Assembly: GCF_036924525.1 (NCBI RefSeq)
Contig: NZ_JAZHRU010000001.1
Coordinates: 682,001 to 746,000, forward strand
Reading direction: 5' to 3'
Length of the DNA: 64,000 nt
DNA from: Bradyrhizobium sp. AZCC 1719
Lineage (GTDB): Bacteria > Pseudomonadota > Alphaproteobacteria > Rhizobiales > Xanthobacteraceae
This document shows positions 56,930 through 64,000 of this stretch, piece by piece (the first letter of the stretch is position 1; each line of letters starts with the position of its first letter). Under the pieces are notes generated by a model. That model did no database searches. It was not told where the DNA came from and saw nothing but the letters and a program-made list of their open reading frames with translations. Position numbers and translations under genes: made by a program.

Positions 56930-57280
56930 TCATTTTTCCTTTTCGCGTATCGGCGGTGCAGTCTTCTCCGCCGGCGCCGGCGGCAGCGCGGGCTGAGCGC
57001 CCGACTTCTGCGCTTCCGGGTCGGGACGGGCCGGCTGCGGCGGAACGTCTGATGGCCTTTGCCCGGTTGTGCCCGGTTCGGACGGCGCAGGCGGCGCGGG
57101 CGGTTTCGTTTCCGCGTCTGGCGTCGATTGCGTTGGCGGTGTCGCCTGCGCGACGTGCTGGGAATCGCGCGCCACGATCTCGCTCAGCGACAACGCCGAA
57201 ATGATTAGCCCGACCGCGATCAGCGTGGACGCGCCAAGCATTTCCCTTCGGTATTTGCGCTGACGAGCATCGGCAGGCAT
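56930..57280 (-). CDS. Membrane-anchored Pro-rich protein of unknown function
   Basis: A 116-residue protein from ATG 57280. A basic N-terminus (ARQRKYRRE) precedes one hydrophobic segment (LGASTLIAVGLIISALSLSEIV); the rest is a Pro/Ala/Glu-rich extended chain. It would be an inner-membrane protein with an extended periplasmic tail. No domain is recognised, and low complexity makes the coding call less certain. The preceding 56699-56929 region has no other gene. Confidence 0.55.
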   Translation of the reverse strand: MPADARQRKYRREMLGASTLIAVGLIISALSLSEIVARDSQHVAQATPPTQSTPDAETKPPAPPAPSEPGTTGQRPSDVPPQPARPDPEAQKSGAQPALPPAPAEKTAPPIREKEK

Positions 57281-57370
57281 ATCGTTCGACCCACGAAATG
57301 GTTCGTGGGCTCAACGGCCGGCAAGGCGCATAGTTCCGCGGGGAACCTGCTTGGTACCTGTCCGAGACGC

Positions 57371-58375
57371 CTAGAATTCCAGCATCCCGGCGTCGCCGTC
57401 CTCGGTGCCGAAGGCCAGCAGCGTGCCCTTCGCGTTCCAGGCCAGCGCCGAGACCGGCTCGCTGCCGTTGCGGCGCACCAGAATTTCCGCGCCGTCCTCG
57501 AGCCGCACGATCAGCACGGTGCCGTCACTATAGCCTGAGGCCATGATGTCCTGCTTCGGATGACAGGCGACCATGGAAACGCGCGCCTGCAGCGGCGCCA
57601 GCATCGCAGGCTCCTTGCCCATCGGACCGTCCTTGCTGGCGAACGGCCAGATGATCACGCTGTCCGCACCCGACGTGGCGAGCCCCTTGCCGCCGGCGCT
57701 CCACGACATCGAGCGGACGCGGCCGGGATAGCCGCTCATCCGCATGTGCCTGATATCGGCGAGCCGCCAGCCATGCAGCGCCGGCTCATGCATGGCGGTG
57801 ACCAGGAATTTGTTGTCGGGGCTGAAGGTGACGGCGAGGTGCGAGCCGGCCCATTCCAAAAATTCCGGCTTCGCCGCCATGTTGGGAAACCACAGCGTCA
57901 CGCCGTTGTAATGGGCGACCGCCACGCGCAGGCCTTTTGGCGCGAAGGCGAGGCCGCCCACGGTCGACGGCGCATCAAAAGTCTTCTCCTCGCCCTTGCC
58001 GCTGCGGACGAACGCCGTCTTGCCAGCCGACCAGGCAAACGCGCCATCGGGATGCAGCGCGACATTGTCGATCCAGCGCCGCTTTGCGTCGGTCGCAAGC
58101 ACCGACGTCTCACCCTTTGCATTCAATGCAACGAGCTTGCCGTCGTCGCCACCGGTGACGACGCGCTTGCCATCGGACGCTGTGCAGAGGATGGCGCCGC
58201 CGTGCACGACCACATGGGAGATTTCGCCGGTGGCATCGGCGATTGCGACTTTTTCCTCGGCACACACGAAGGCAGCGCGCTCGCCGAGGAAATGCACGGC
58301 GGAGACGGGAGCACCGACCGCGACGGATTTCACGCGGTCGGTCAGGGATGCAATGGTGAGCTGTTCGGAAGACAT
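57371..58375 (-). CDS. WD40-repeat protein, last gene of the zinc operon
   Basis: A 334-residue protein from ATG 58375, 10 bp after the COG0523 gene. It is built of seven or so beta-propeller blades: VSAVHFLGERAAFVCAEEKVAIAD, GAILCTASDGKRVVTGGDDGKLVALN, WIDNVALHPDGAFAWSAGKTAFV, LAVTFSPDNKFLVTAMHEPALHGWRLAD, SMSWSAGGKGLATSGADSVIIWPF, MVACHPKQDIMASGYSDGTVLIV and LAWNAKGTLLAFGTEDGDAGML. No signal peptide, so it is cytoplasmic. The family is known to adjoin COG0523 in alphaproteobacteria but its role in zinc biology is unknown to me; a scaffold for metal transfer is a guess. Confidence 0.87.
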   Translation of the reverse strand: MSSEQLTIASLTDRVKSVAVGAPVSAVHFLGERAAFVCAEEKVAIADATGEISHVVVHGGAILCTASDGKRVVTGGDDGKLVALNAKGETSVLATDAKRRWIDNVALHPDGAFAWSAGKTAFVRSGKGEEKTFDAPSTVGGLAFAPKGLRVAVAHYNGVTLWFPNMAAKPEFLEWAGSHLAVTFSPDNKFLVTAMHEPALHGWRLADIRHMRMSGYPGRVRSMSWSAGGKGLATSGADSVIIWPFASKDGPMGKEPAMLAPLQARVSMVACHPKQDIMASGYSDGTVLIVRLEDGAEILVRRNGSEPVSALAWNAKGTLLAFGTEDGDAGMLEF

Positions 58376-58385
58376 GATTTCCGTC

Positions 58386-59444
58386 TCACGCAACAATGCA
58401 GCTTTCGAAACCTTCGCGGATCGTCTTTTCCGGCAACTCGCGGCCGATGAAGACGACGCGGCTTTCGCGCGGCTCGCCTTCCTTCCATTGCCGCTGATGA
58501 TCGCCTTCCAGCATCATGTGCACGCCCTGGAACACATAACGATCGTCGTCGTCGGTGAAGGAGAGGATGCCTTTCGAGCGCAAAATCTTCTGGCCCTCGG
58601 TGGCAACGAGGTTTTGCAGCCACGGCATGAATTTGGTCGGGTCGAGCGGCTTGTCCGACCGCAGCGACAGCGATTGCATTTCCTCGTCGTGGTAGTGCTT
58701 CAATCCGCCATGGCTGTGGCTGTGATCGTTGTGATGATGGTCATGATCATGATGATGATCATGATCGTGGTGGTGATGATCGTCGCCGGCGTCGAGGAAT
58801 TCCGGCTCGATCTCCAGAATGCGATCGAGATCGAACGCGCCGCGCTCCAGCACGTCGGATAGCGCGACCTTGCATCGCTCGGCGCGGTGCAGCTTTGCAT
58901 ATGGGTTGATGCCGCGAATTCGGGCCTCGACTTCGGCCAATTCCGGTTTGGAGACGAGGTCGGTTTTGTTCAGCACGATGACGTCGGCGAACGCGATCTG
59001 GTTCTTGGCTTCCGGCGCATCCTTGAGACGATCGCTCAGCCATTTGGCGTCGGCTACGGTGACGACCGCGTCGAGCCGCGCGTTCTTCTGCACGTCTTCG
59101 TCGACGAAGAAGGTCTGCGCCACCGGCGCTGGATCGGCCAGCCCCGTGGTCTCGACGATGATGGCGTCGAACTTGCCCTTGCGCTTCATCAAACCATCCA
59201 TGATGCGGACGAGGTCGCCGCGCACAGTGCAGCAGATGCAGCCATTGTTCATCTCGAACACTTCCTCATCGGCGCCGATGATGAGGTCGTTGTCGATGCC
59301 GATCTCGCCGAATTCATTGACGATGACGGCGTACTTCTTGCCGTGGTTTTCCGACAGGATGCGGTTGAGCAGCGTGGTCTTGCCGGCGCCGAGATAACCC
59401 GTCAGCACGGTCACTGGAATTTTTTGGGACGAAAGTTCAGACAT
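58386..59444 (-). CDS. COG0523/CobW-family GTPase, zinc metallochaperone type
   Basis: A 352-residue protein from ATG 59444. GTPase motifs: Walker A GYLGAGKTT at 16-24, ETTGLADPAPV and LNKTDLV. The metal-binding CxCC is at 69-72 (GCICC). A His-rich insert of about 30 residues near 217-246 (DDHHHHDHDHHHDHDHHH) precedes the CobW C-terminal domain (YVFQGVHMMLEGDHQRQW). Zur-regulated members of this family deliver zinc to client proteins during scarcity. It follows znuA by 54 bp and is probably in the same operon. Confidence 0.92.
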   Translation of the reverse strand: MSELSSQKIPVTVLTGYLGAGKTTLLNRILSENHGKKYAVIVNEFGEIGIDNDLIIGADEEVFEMNNGCICCTVRGDLVRIMDGLMKRKGKFDAIIVETTGLADPAPVAQTFFVDEDVQKNARLDAVVTVADAKWLSDRLKDAPEAKNQIAFADVIVLNKTDLVSKPELAEVEARIRGINPYAKLHRAERCKVALSDVLERGAFDLDRILEIEPEFLDAGDDHHHHDHDHHHDHDHHHNDHSHSHGGLKHYHDEEMQSLSLRSDKPLDPTKFMPWLQNLVATEGQKILRSKGILSFTDDDDRYVFQGVHMMLEGDHQRQWKEGEPRESRVVFIGRELPEKTIREGFESCIVA

Positions 59445-59498
59445 AATGGCTCCGGAGCGGAAATGGTTTTACGCACCGGCAGCAGGGAGGCCCCTGCC

Positions 59499-60368
59499 CT
59501 ATGGGCTCAGCGCGCTGGTCAGGGCCTTTATATTGTGCCTGACCATCGCAATGTAAGTGGGAGAATCGCCCTTTTCGCCGGTCAAGCTGTCGGAATAGAG
59601 CGTTCCGCCGACCCTGGCGCCGGTCTCGGCCGATATCCGGCCCATCAGGCGGGGATCGCTGATATTTTCGAGAAAAACTGCCGGTATTTTGGTCGCCCTG
59701 ATCTGGGTGATGATCTTTGCGACATCGCGGGCGCTGGCCTCGGATTCGGTCGATACGCCGACCGGCGCAATGAATTCGATGCCGTAGGCGGCGGCAAAAT
59801 AACCGAACGCGCCGTGGGTCGAGATCACCTTGCGACGGCCTTCCGGAATTTTGGCGACCGTCTCGCGCACCTCGCGGTCCAATGCGTCGAGTTGCGCCAG
59901 ATAGGCGCTGGCGTTGGACTTGAAGGTTTCGGCACTGGCGGAATCGGCGGCCACCAGCGCGTCGCGGATATTGGCCACGTAGATCTTGGCGTTGGCAACC
60001 GATTGCCAGGCATGAGGATCGGCTACCGAGCCGAGTTTGAGCGGCGTAATGCCGGTAGTCGCGGTTACGACGGTCGCCTTTCCGCCGGCGGATTTGACGA
60101 GCCGTGACAACCAGCCCTCGAACCCAAGACCATTGACGAACACAAGCCTTGCACCCGCAACCCGCTTGGCGTCCGACGGTGCCGGCACATAAACATGCGC
60201 ATCGCCGTCGGGCCCGACCAGCGTCATGACCTCGACGCGATCGCCGCCGACCTGGCGGACGAAATCGCCGATGATTGAGAAGCTCGCAACGACGTTGAGG
60301 CGGTCCTCGGCGCGGGCCGGGCCGACGACCGCGAGCATGGCGAGAGCGATAAGCCAGTACCGGATCAT
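59499..60368 (-). CDS. znuA: Zinc/manganese ABC transporter substrate-binding protein (ZnuA family)
   Basis: A 289-residue periplasmic protein from ATG 60368, with signal peptide IRYWLIALAMLAVVGPARAE. Metal ligands of cluster A-I binding proteins are visible: His in DAHVYVPAPSDAK near 61, His in DPHAWQS near 128, His in STHGAFGYFA near 194 and an acidic residue in FLENISDPRL near 260. The His/Asp-rich loop of E. coli ZnuA is missing; in this operon that role may be taken by the small His-rich peptide. Mn specificity cannot be excluded from sequence, but the Zur box favours zinc. Confidence 0.9.
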   Translation of the reverse strand: MIRYWLIALAMLAVVGPARAEDRLNVVASFSIIGDFVRQVGGDRVEVMTLVGPDGDAHVYVPAPSDAKRVAGARLVFVNGLGFEGWLSRLVKSAGGKATVVTATTGITPLKLGSVADPHAWQSVANAKIYVANIRDALVAADSASAETFKSNASAYLAQLDALDREVRETVAKIPEGRRKVISTHGAFGYFAAAYGIEFIAPVGVSTESEASARDVAKIITQIRATKIPAVFLENISDPRLMGRISAETGARVGGTLYSDSLTGEKGDSPTYIAMVRHNIKALTSALSP

Positions 60369-60370
60369 GA

Positions 60371-61240
60371 CTACGCCTCGAGATGACGGCCGGGAAACAT
60401 CTGCCGGACCAAACCGCTGACAGGGCCGAACAACAGCGATGCGACATACAGCACCGCCGCGATCAGGATGACCGCGGGGCCTGAAGGAATTTTCGTCTGG
60501 AACGACAGCACCAGTCCGGCATAGCCCGAGACAATCGCGCTTGCGACCGCGATGCAGATCATGCCGGTGATGTCGCGCGACCAGAACCGGGCGATGCCGG
60601 CGGGCAGGATCATCAGGCCAACGCCGAGGAGCGTGCCGAGCGCGTGAAAGCCGTTGACCAGGTTGATGACGACCAGCGCCAGGAACGCCAGATGCGCGGG
60701 CGCGCCGGCGCGAGAGACGGTGCGCAGGAACACCGGATCGACGCATTCGATCACGAGGGGACGGTAGATCACCGCCATCACCAGGAGTGTAATCGTGGCG
60801 TTGAAGGCGATCACCAATAGCGTCTGGTCGTCCATCGCGAGGATGTTGCCGAACAGCACGTGCAGCAGGTCGATATTGGTGCCCTTGATGGAAACGATGG
60901 TGACGCCGAGCGCGAGCGACACCAGATAGAACGTTGCGAGCGAGGCGTCTTCCTTCAGCTCGGTGTTGCGCGCGACGAGGCCGGCGAGCAGCGCGACGGT
61001 AAAGCCCGCGATCAATCCGCCCGTCGTCATCGCGAACAGATTCAATCCCGAGACCAGGAAACCGATCGCAGCGCCCGGCAGGATCGCATGCGCCATGGCG
61101 TCGCCGACCAGGCTCATCCGCCGCAGCATCAGGAACACGCCGATCGGCGCGGCGCCGAGCGCAAGCGCAATCACGGCGGCGAGCGCGCGGCGCATGAACT
61201 CGAATTCGATGAAGGGCGCGAACAGCGCGTCGTACAGCAT
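60371..61240 (-). CDS. znuB: Zinc ABC transporter permease (ZnuB family)
   Basis: A 289-residue permease from ATG 61240, whose first base is the last base of the znuC stop. About eight helices; family motifs RMSLVGDAMAHAILPGAAIGFLVSG near residue 40 and VLFGNILAMDDQTLLVIA near 128. Gap to znuA is 2 bp. Normal length, no anomalies. Confidence 0.93.
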   Translation of the reverse strand: MLYDALFAPFIEFEFMRRALAAVIALALGAAPIGVFLMLRRMSLVGDAMAHAILPGAAIGFLVSGLNLFAMTTGGLIAGFTVALLAGLVARNTELKEDASLATFYLVSLALGVTIVSIKGTNIDLLHVLFGNILAMDDQTLLVIAFNATITLLVMAVIYRPLVIECVDPVFLRTVSRAGAPAHLAFLALVVINLVNGFHALGTLLGVGLMILPAGIARFWSRDITGMICIAVASAIVSGYAGLVLSFQTKIPSGPAVILIAAVLYVASLLFGPVSGLVRQMFPGRHLEA

Positions 61241-61995
61241 CAGGCCGCCCGTGATGGCATATCGGCGGCGCAAGCTGCGGCACTGTCGTCGAAGGCTTCG
61301 CACATCTTCATCGCCACGAGCAGATTTTCCGGTGTCAGCACTTCGGCGGTCGGCCCCCACGCAACCGGCCCGCGCGCCAACAGCAGGGTTTCCGGGAAGT
61401 GGCTTCGCACCATCTCCAGATCGTGCAGCGCCGCCAGCACGGTGCGCCCCTCGCCATGCCAGCGCCTGACCAGCGCGATCAGGTCCGCCGAGGTTTTGGC
61501 GTCGATGGCGTTAAACGGCTCATCCAAAACGATGAGGCGCGAATCCTGCAGCAGCACCCGCGCAAACAGCATGCGCTGCATCTGCCCGCCGGACAGCGTG
61601 CCGATCGCGCGGTTTTCGAAACCGTTGAGCCCGACCGCGGCGAGCGCCGCCAGGATCTTCTCGCGCGCGGCCTTGCCGATGCCGCCGAACGGGCCCGTCG
61701 AACGCCACAAGCCGCTGCCGACGAAATCGAACACCGAGATCGGAAAGCTGCGGTCGATGTCGACGCTCTGCGGCAGATAGGCGATGTCCCTGCTATCGAG
61801 ACCGCCGAGACCAATCGCGCCGGACAGCGGCTTGAGGATGCCGGCCACCCCCCGGAACAGCGTCGACTTGCCGGCGCCGTTCGGCCCGATCACTGCCATC
61901 AGCGCGCCCGGCGCGACCTCGCCGTTGAGGTGATGCACCGCCGGATGCCGATCGTAGCCGAGGGTGACGTTTCGAAACTTTATCTGCGCGGTCAT
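61240..61995 (-). CDS. znuC: Zinc ABC transporter ATP-binding protein (ZnuC family)
   Basis: A 251-residue ATPase from ATG 61995. Walker A VIGPNGAGKSTLFR near residue 34, signature TLSGGQMQRMLFARVLL near 134, Walker B RLIVLDEPFNAID, and the switch His in LAALHDLEMVRSHF. Two base pairs separate it from the upstream His-rich peptide gene, so the two are translated from the same message. The in-frame extension to 62028 is inside that gene. Confidence 0.93.
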   Translation of the reverse strand: MTAQIKFRNVTLGYDRHPAVHHLNGEVAPGALMAVIGPNGAGKSTLFRGVAGILKPLSGAIGLGGLDSRDIAYLPQSVDIDRSFPISVFDFVGSGLWRSTGPFGGIGKAAREKILAALAAVGLNGFENRAIGTLSGGQMQRMLFARVLLQDSRLIVLDEPFNAIDAKTSADLIALVRRWHGEGRTVLAALHDLEMVRSHFPETLLLARGPVAWGPTAEVLTPENLLVAMKMCEAFDDSAAACAADMPSRAA

Positions 61996-61997
61996 GC

Positions 61998-62177
61998 TCA
62001 CCTCATCGCCACCAGGACAACGGCCCACAGAGCGACGCTGACGGCGAGCGCTGCGGCAAGGCGGGCTGACAGGGTCATCCGCAGGATCGACCAGGGCGCG
62101 GCCTGCGCCGGATGCGGCGTCGCCGGACCGTGGCTGTGGGCGTGAGCGTGATGCGCGTGGTCGTGGGAGTGAGGCAT
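61998..62177 (-). CDS. 59-residue His-rich membrane peptide, first gene of the zinc operon
   Basis: A short reading frame from ATG 62177 to TGA 61998-62000. Nine of the first 22 residues are His, mostly alternating (HSHDHAHHAHAHSHG); residues 36-58 are one hydrophobic helix (LSARLAAALAVSVALWAVVL). The likely form is a single-pass membrane peptide with a metal-binding tail. Start lies 7 bp from the Zur box and stop is 2 bp before znuC, so it is almost surely the leader gene of the operon. I know His-rich proteins near znu genes but not this family; it could be a zinc buffer or donor for ZnuB/ZnuA. Confidence 0.75.
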   Translation of the reverse strand: MPHSHDHAHHAHAHSHGPATPHPAQAAPWSILRMTLSARLAAALAVSVALWAVVLVAMR

Positions 62178-62183
62178 GGATCG

Positions 62184-62200
62184 ACGTTATAATATAACAT
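62184..62200. promoter_or_regulatory. Zur operator
   Basis: Perfect 13-bp palindrome GTTATA-A-TATAAC at 62186-62198, one further matching outer pair, in an AT-rich patch of otherwise GC-rich DNA. It resembles the alphaproteobacterial Zur box (TGTTATAWTATAACA) and lies 7-23 bp before the His-rich peptide start, where bound Zur-Zn would block transcription. The rest of 62201-62363 shows nothing else I can call. Confidence 0.85.
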
Positions 62201-62363
62201 TACGGAAGTCCACGAGGCGAAGCGGCCGTAAACCGGTGTTCTAGGAAGCCCTCGCCCGTCGTCCCCAGCCAACGGTCGCGCGAATGCGCGCCCGAGGCTC
62301 TGGCGGGGGACCCAGTACGCTGCGGCTTCTCCCTTTAATTCACGGGGACGCAAATCGACGTCT

Positions 62364-62639
62364 TTAGCGCGATCTGCGGGCGGCATGCCGAACCCCGTGG
62401 ATTACAATCCCTGTCGTGTCGGGCCGATAGAAAATCAGATAGGGATAGGGTCTTGCCACCGCCCTGCGGATGCCATTCTTGCTGGTAAGACGGCCGGAAT
62501 TCGGGTGATCTGCGAGCAGTTCAATCACGGCCTGGAGTCGCCGCTTGACGTTGTCTGCACCCTGTGGCGAACGAGCATCAATGTAGTCGAGGATTTCGGC
62601 AAGCTGCCGGAGCGCCCGGCGTGTGTAGCGGACCTTCAC
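62364..62639 (-). CDS. ParE/RelE-family toxin
   Basis: A 91-residue protein from ATG 62639, which overlaps the antitoxin stop by 4 bp (ATGA). The fold signature is clear: VRYTRRALRQLAEILDYIDARSPQGADNVKRRLQAVIELLADHPNSGR, then RRAVARPYPYLIFYRPDTTGIVIHGVRHAARR. ParE-type toxins inhibit gyrase, RelE-type cleave mRNA on ribosomes; the YLIFYRxxxxxIxIxxVxHxxR tail is common to both, and the spacing favours ParE. Complete and of normal length. Confidence 0.9.
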   Translation of the reverse strand: MKVRYTRRALRQLAEILDYIDARSPQGADNVKRRLQAVIELLADHPNSGRLTSKNGIRRAVARPYPYLIFYRPDTTGIVIHGVRHAARRSR

Positions 62640-62863
62640 AGCCCATGCTTCGCCCAGACGGCGCGGACCTCTTCATCGGTTGCGAACTCACCGCGTGCGG
62701 CTTCGGCCAGCGAAGCATCAAGATCGGCAGCTTCCTCGGGTGTGAGCTCATAAGGCGGCTGGTCCACGCCTGCGAGTTGCAGCAGAATTCGCGCGAGATC
62801 GTCCTGCGCCTCATCTGGCAAAGCGGAAACGGCCTTGACGGCCTGTTCGAGCAAGCGGGTCAT
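62636..62863 (-). CDS. Antitoxin of the ParE-type pair
   Basis: A 75-residue protein from ATG 62863 (MTRLLEQAVKAVSALPDEAQDDLARILLQL). The acidic C-terminus (YELTPEEAADLDASLAEAARGEFATDEEVRAVWAKHGL) is typical of antitoxins that wrap their ParE partner; no ribbon-helix-helix is obvious, so DNA binding is uncertain. The start lies in a 23-bp tandem duplication: the upstream copy offers a second ATG (62886) that opens an 8-codon frame ending in TGA overlapping the real start. A TTG further up (62893) reads in frame but has no ribosome site. Confidence 0.85.
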   Translation of the reverse strand: MTRLLEQAVKAVSALPDEAQDDLARILLQLAGVDQPPYELTPEEAADLDASLAEAARGEFATDEEVRAVWAKHGL

Positions 62864-62897
62864 GCTGCAACTATCAAGCGGGTCATGCTGCAACTAT
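62852..62897. repeat. 23-bp tandem duplication over the antitoxin start
   Basis: CAAGCGGGTCATGCTGCAAC plus TAT occurs at 62852-62874 and again, without change, at 62875-62897 (plus strand). Each copy carries one ATG on the minus strand. Because 23 is not a multiple of three, the two starts are in different frames. Confidence 0.95.
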
Positions 62898-62946
62898 AAT
62901 GAGTTCGGTTCCTCATTGAAAGCCTTGTGGCCGGCCTCGCCTGCCC

Positions 62947-63450
62947 TCACGGCTTGCCGATCATCATCGCGATGGCGGCCGCCAGAAACGGAAACGGCAC
63001 TGACACCGCGGCACGAAACCAGACGAAGCGGGCCGGCATGAACGGGATTTCCCAGAGGATCATGCGCTGAAAGGCGAACAGCGCCCAGGCAACGACATAG
63101 GCGATCACCTGTGGCGTGCCGCCGCCGACTTTCAGCGCCACCGCGCCGATCGAAAAACCGACCACCGGGCCTCCGGGCGTCGCCGCCCCCGCAATCACCG
63201 CGGTCAGCACGCCGAGCCAGCCGCTGTCGGGGCCGAGCCAGCCGGTGATGACTTCCGGCGGGATGACGGCAGCGATATAGCCCGAGCCGATCACGCCGAG
63301 TGCAATGCGCGGCACGATGTTGATGAAGTCCATCGAGCCTTCGCGCACCGACGACACCAGCACGACGCGGCCGCGCCGCCAGGCCATGAAGCCGAGAATG
63401 GCGACCGAGCCCCACAGCGTGAAGTCGATGATCAGCGCAGACGCCGTCAC
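62947..63450 (-). CDS. Half-size membrane permease, second of a pair
   Basis: A 167-residue membrane protein from GTG 63450, overlapping the previous gene stop by 4 bp (GTGA). About four hydrophobic segments: ALIIDFTLWGSVAILGFMAW, NIVPRIALGVIGSGYIAAVIPP, the Gly/Pro-rich VLTAVIAGAATPGGPVVGFSIGAVAL and VIAYVVAWALFAFQRMILWEIPFM. The PEVITGWLGPDSGW and ATPGGPVV segments are of the kind seen in each half of COG0701-type (DUF318) permeases. Substrate unknown. Confidence 0.8.
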   Translation of the reverse strand: MTASALIIDFTLWGSVAILGFMAWRRGRVVLVSSVREGSMDFINIVPRIALGVIGSGYIAAVIPPEVITGWLGPDSGWLGVLTAVIAGAATPGGPVVGFSIGAVALKVGGGTPQVIAYVVAWALFAFQRMILWEIPFMPARFVWFRAAVSVPFPFLAAAIAMMIGKP

Positions 63451-63998
63451 GACGGCTCGCCCTTCGGGTACATCCGCACGAACACGAAGCGGCCGAGCCA
63501 GCCTGCCAGCACCGGGATCGGCAGCGAGATCACGATGCGCCACAGCGTGAAGTCGGTGCCGAGAATAGGCAGCTCCCAGGCGACCGCGCGGCCGTAACCG
63601 ATCAGCGTCCAGCTCACGACCATGGCGATGGTGGCGCCGAAATCGGCGCCGACTGTCAGGAGCGCCGCGGCCACCGGATAGGCGGTGAACGGGCCGCCCG
63701 GCAGGATCGCTCCGAATGCCGTTCCGATCAAAAGTCCTTTCAGGCCCGATTCCGGCCCGAGCGAGCGTGAGACTTTGTCATGCGGCAGAATTTCCGCGAT
63801 GAATCCGCCGAGCAGGCAGCCGGCCAGCACGCGCGGGATGATTTCGCCGAACAGCCAGAGGTCATGGGTGAGAATATTGAGCACGCCGTCGATGCCGTCG
63901 CGCCGCCACACCAGCGCAGCGCAGATCGCGACGAGCGCGCCGATCACGATCATCGACCAGCCGACCGGCTTGCGGGCACGCCGGGGTTTTGGCTCGGC
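63447..63998 (-). CDS. Half-size membrane permease, first of a pair (start outside window)
   Basis: The frame is open to the window edge, so the true N-terminus lies further right; the readable part begins EPKPRRARKPVGWSMIVIGALVAI. It parallels its partner: IIPRVLAGCLLGGFIAEILPHDKVSRSLGPESGLKGLLIGTAFGAILPGGPFTAYPVAAALL and GYGRAVAWELPILGTDF. Conserved Pro-Gly-Gly-Pro and LGPESG motifs recur in both proteins, which indicates an old duplication; two half-size proteins probably form one COG0701-type transporter. Metal or organo-anion substrates are known for relatives, but none can be assigned. Confidence 0.8.
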   Translation of the reverse strand, partial: AEPKPRRARKPVGWSMIVIGALVAICAALVWRRDGIDGVLNILTHDLWLFGEIIPRVLAGCLLGGFIAEILPHDKVSRSLGPESGLKGLLIGTAFGAILPGGPFTAYPVAAALLTVGADFGATIAMVVSWTLIGYGRAVAWELPILGTDFTLWRIVISLPIPVLAGWLGRFVFVRMYPKGEPS

Positions 63999-64000
63999 GT

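Noticed and set aside
59437..60447. Arg-rich frame overlapping znuA
   Set aside because: Shifted reading of znuA and the znuB end; Arg/Gln-rich product is a frame artefact.

Overview
The window looks like chromosome of a high-GC alphaproteobacterium of the Bradyrhizobium/Nitrobacteraceae type. This is inferred from several things together: opgG-opgH glucan synthesis, homospermidine synthase, a ROSE-type RNA thermometer on a small heat-shock gene, a suhB/mmgR-type small RNA between N-formylglutamate amidohydrolase and a SuhB/HisN-type phosphatase, a speF-type leader before ornithine decarboxylase, and several families of dispersed palindromic repeats.

Layout. 1-3780: a tightly packed trio of patatin-like lipase (5' end outside the window), S8 subtilisin-like protease and ComEC-type metallo-beta-lactamase hydrolase, with lower GC than its surroundings; this is the best candidate for an undescribed system. 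3964-8196: a secreted protein and opgGH. 8321-21163: two paralogous class III cyclase/TPR proteins, tRNA-Val, cpdR, N-formylglutamate amidohydrolase, the small RNA, hisN, a TctC-type binding protein, a LysR regulator, TauE/SafE and LysE exporters, an orphan protein and a lysophospholipase-like hydrolase. 21235-21943: hsp20 with an RpoH promoter, RNA thermometer and terminator. 22055-29620: a Pro/Ala-rich secreted protein and glutamate synthase gltB-gltD. 29789-36613: outer-membrane barrel protein, arabinose-5-phosphate isomerase, AhpD-like protein, NfeD/SPFH pair, ferrochelatase and a MAPEG protein. 36985-40618: a membrane-fused spermidine-synthase-like protein and an IS110 transposase. 40860-45984: thioesterase, Ni/Co transporter with DUF1007 partner, M3 oligopeptidase and a small membrane protein. 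46280-50722: polyamine cluster (speF-type leader, ornithine/lysine decarboxylase, GNAT, RidA, homospermidine synthase). 50755-57280: Cys-rich lipoprotein, a complete Liv-type ABC transporter, an intradiol dioxygenase and a Pro-rich anchored protein. 57371-62200: a probable Zur-controlled zinc operon running leftward from a Zur box: 59-residue His-rich membrane peptide, znuC, znuB, znuA, a COG0523 GTPase and a WD40 protein. 62364-64000: a ParE-type toxin/antitoxin pair whose start lies in a 23-bp tandem duplication, and two overlapping half-size permease genes, the first cut by the window end.

Most genes are housekeeping or metabolic. The unusual features are the lipase-protease-MBL trio, the His-rich peptide and WD40 protein in the zinc operon, the duplicated antitoxin start, and the density of RNA-level control (small RNA, thermometer, speF leader). 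All family calls rest on reading motifs and lengths; no database search was run.
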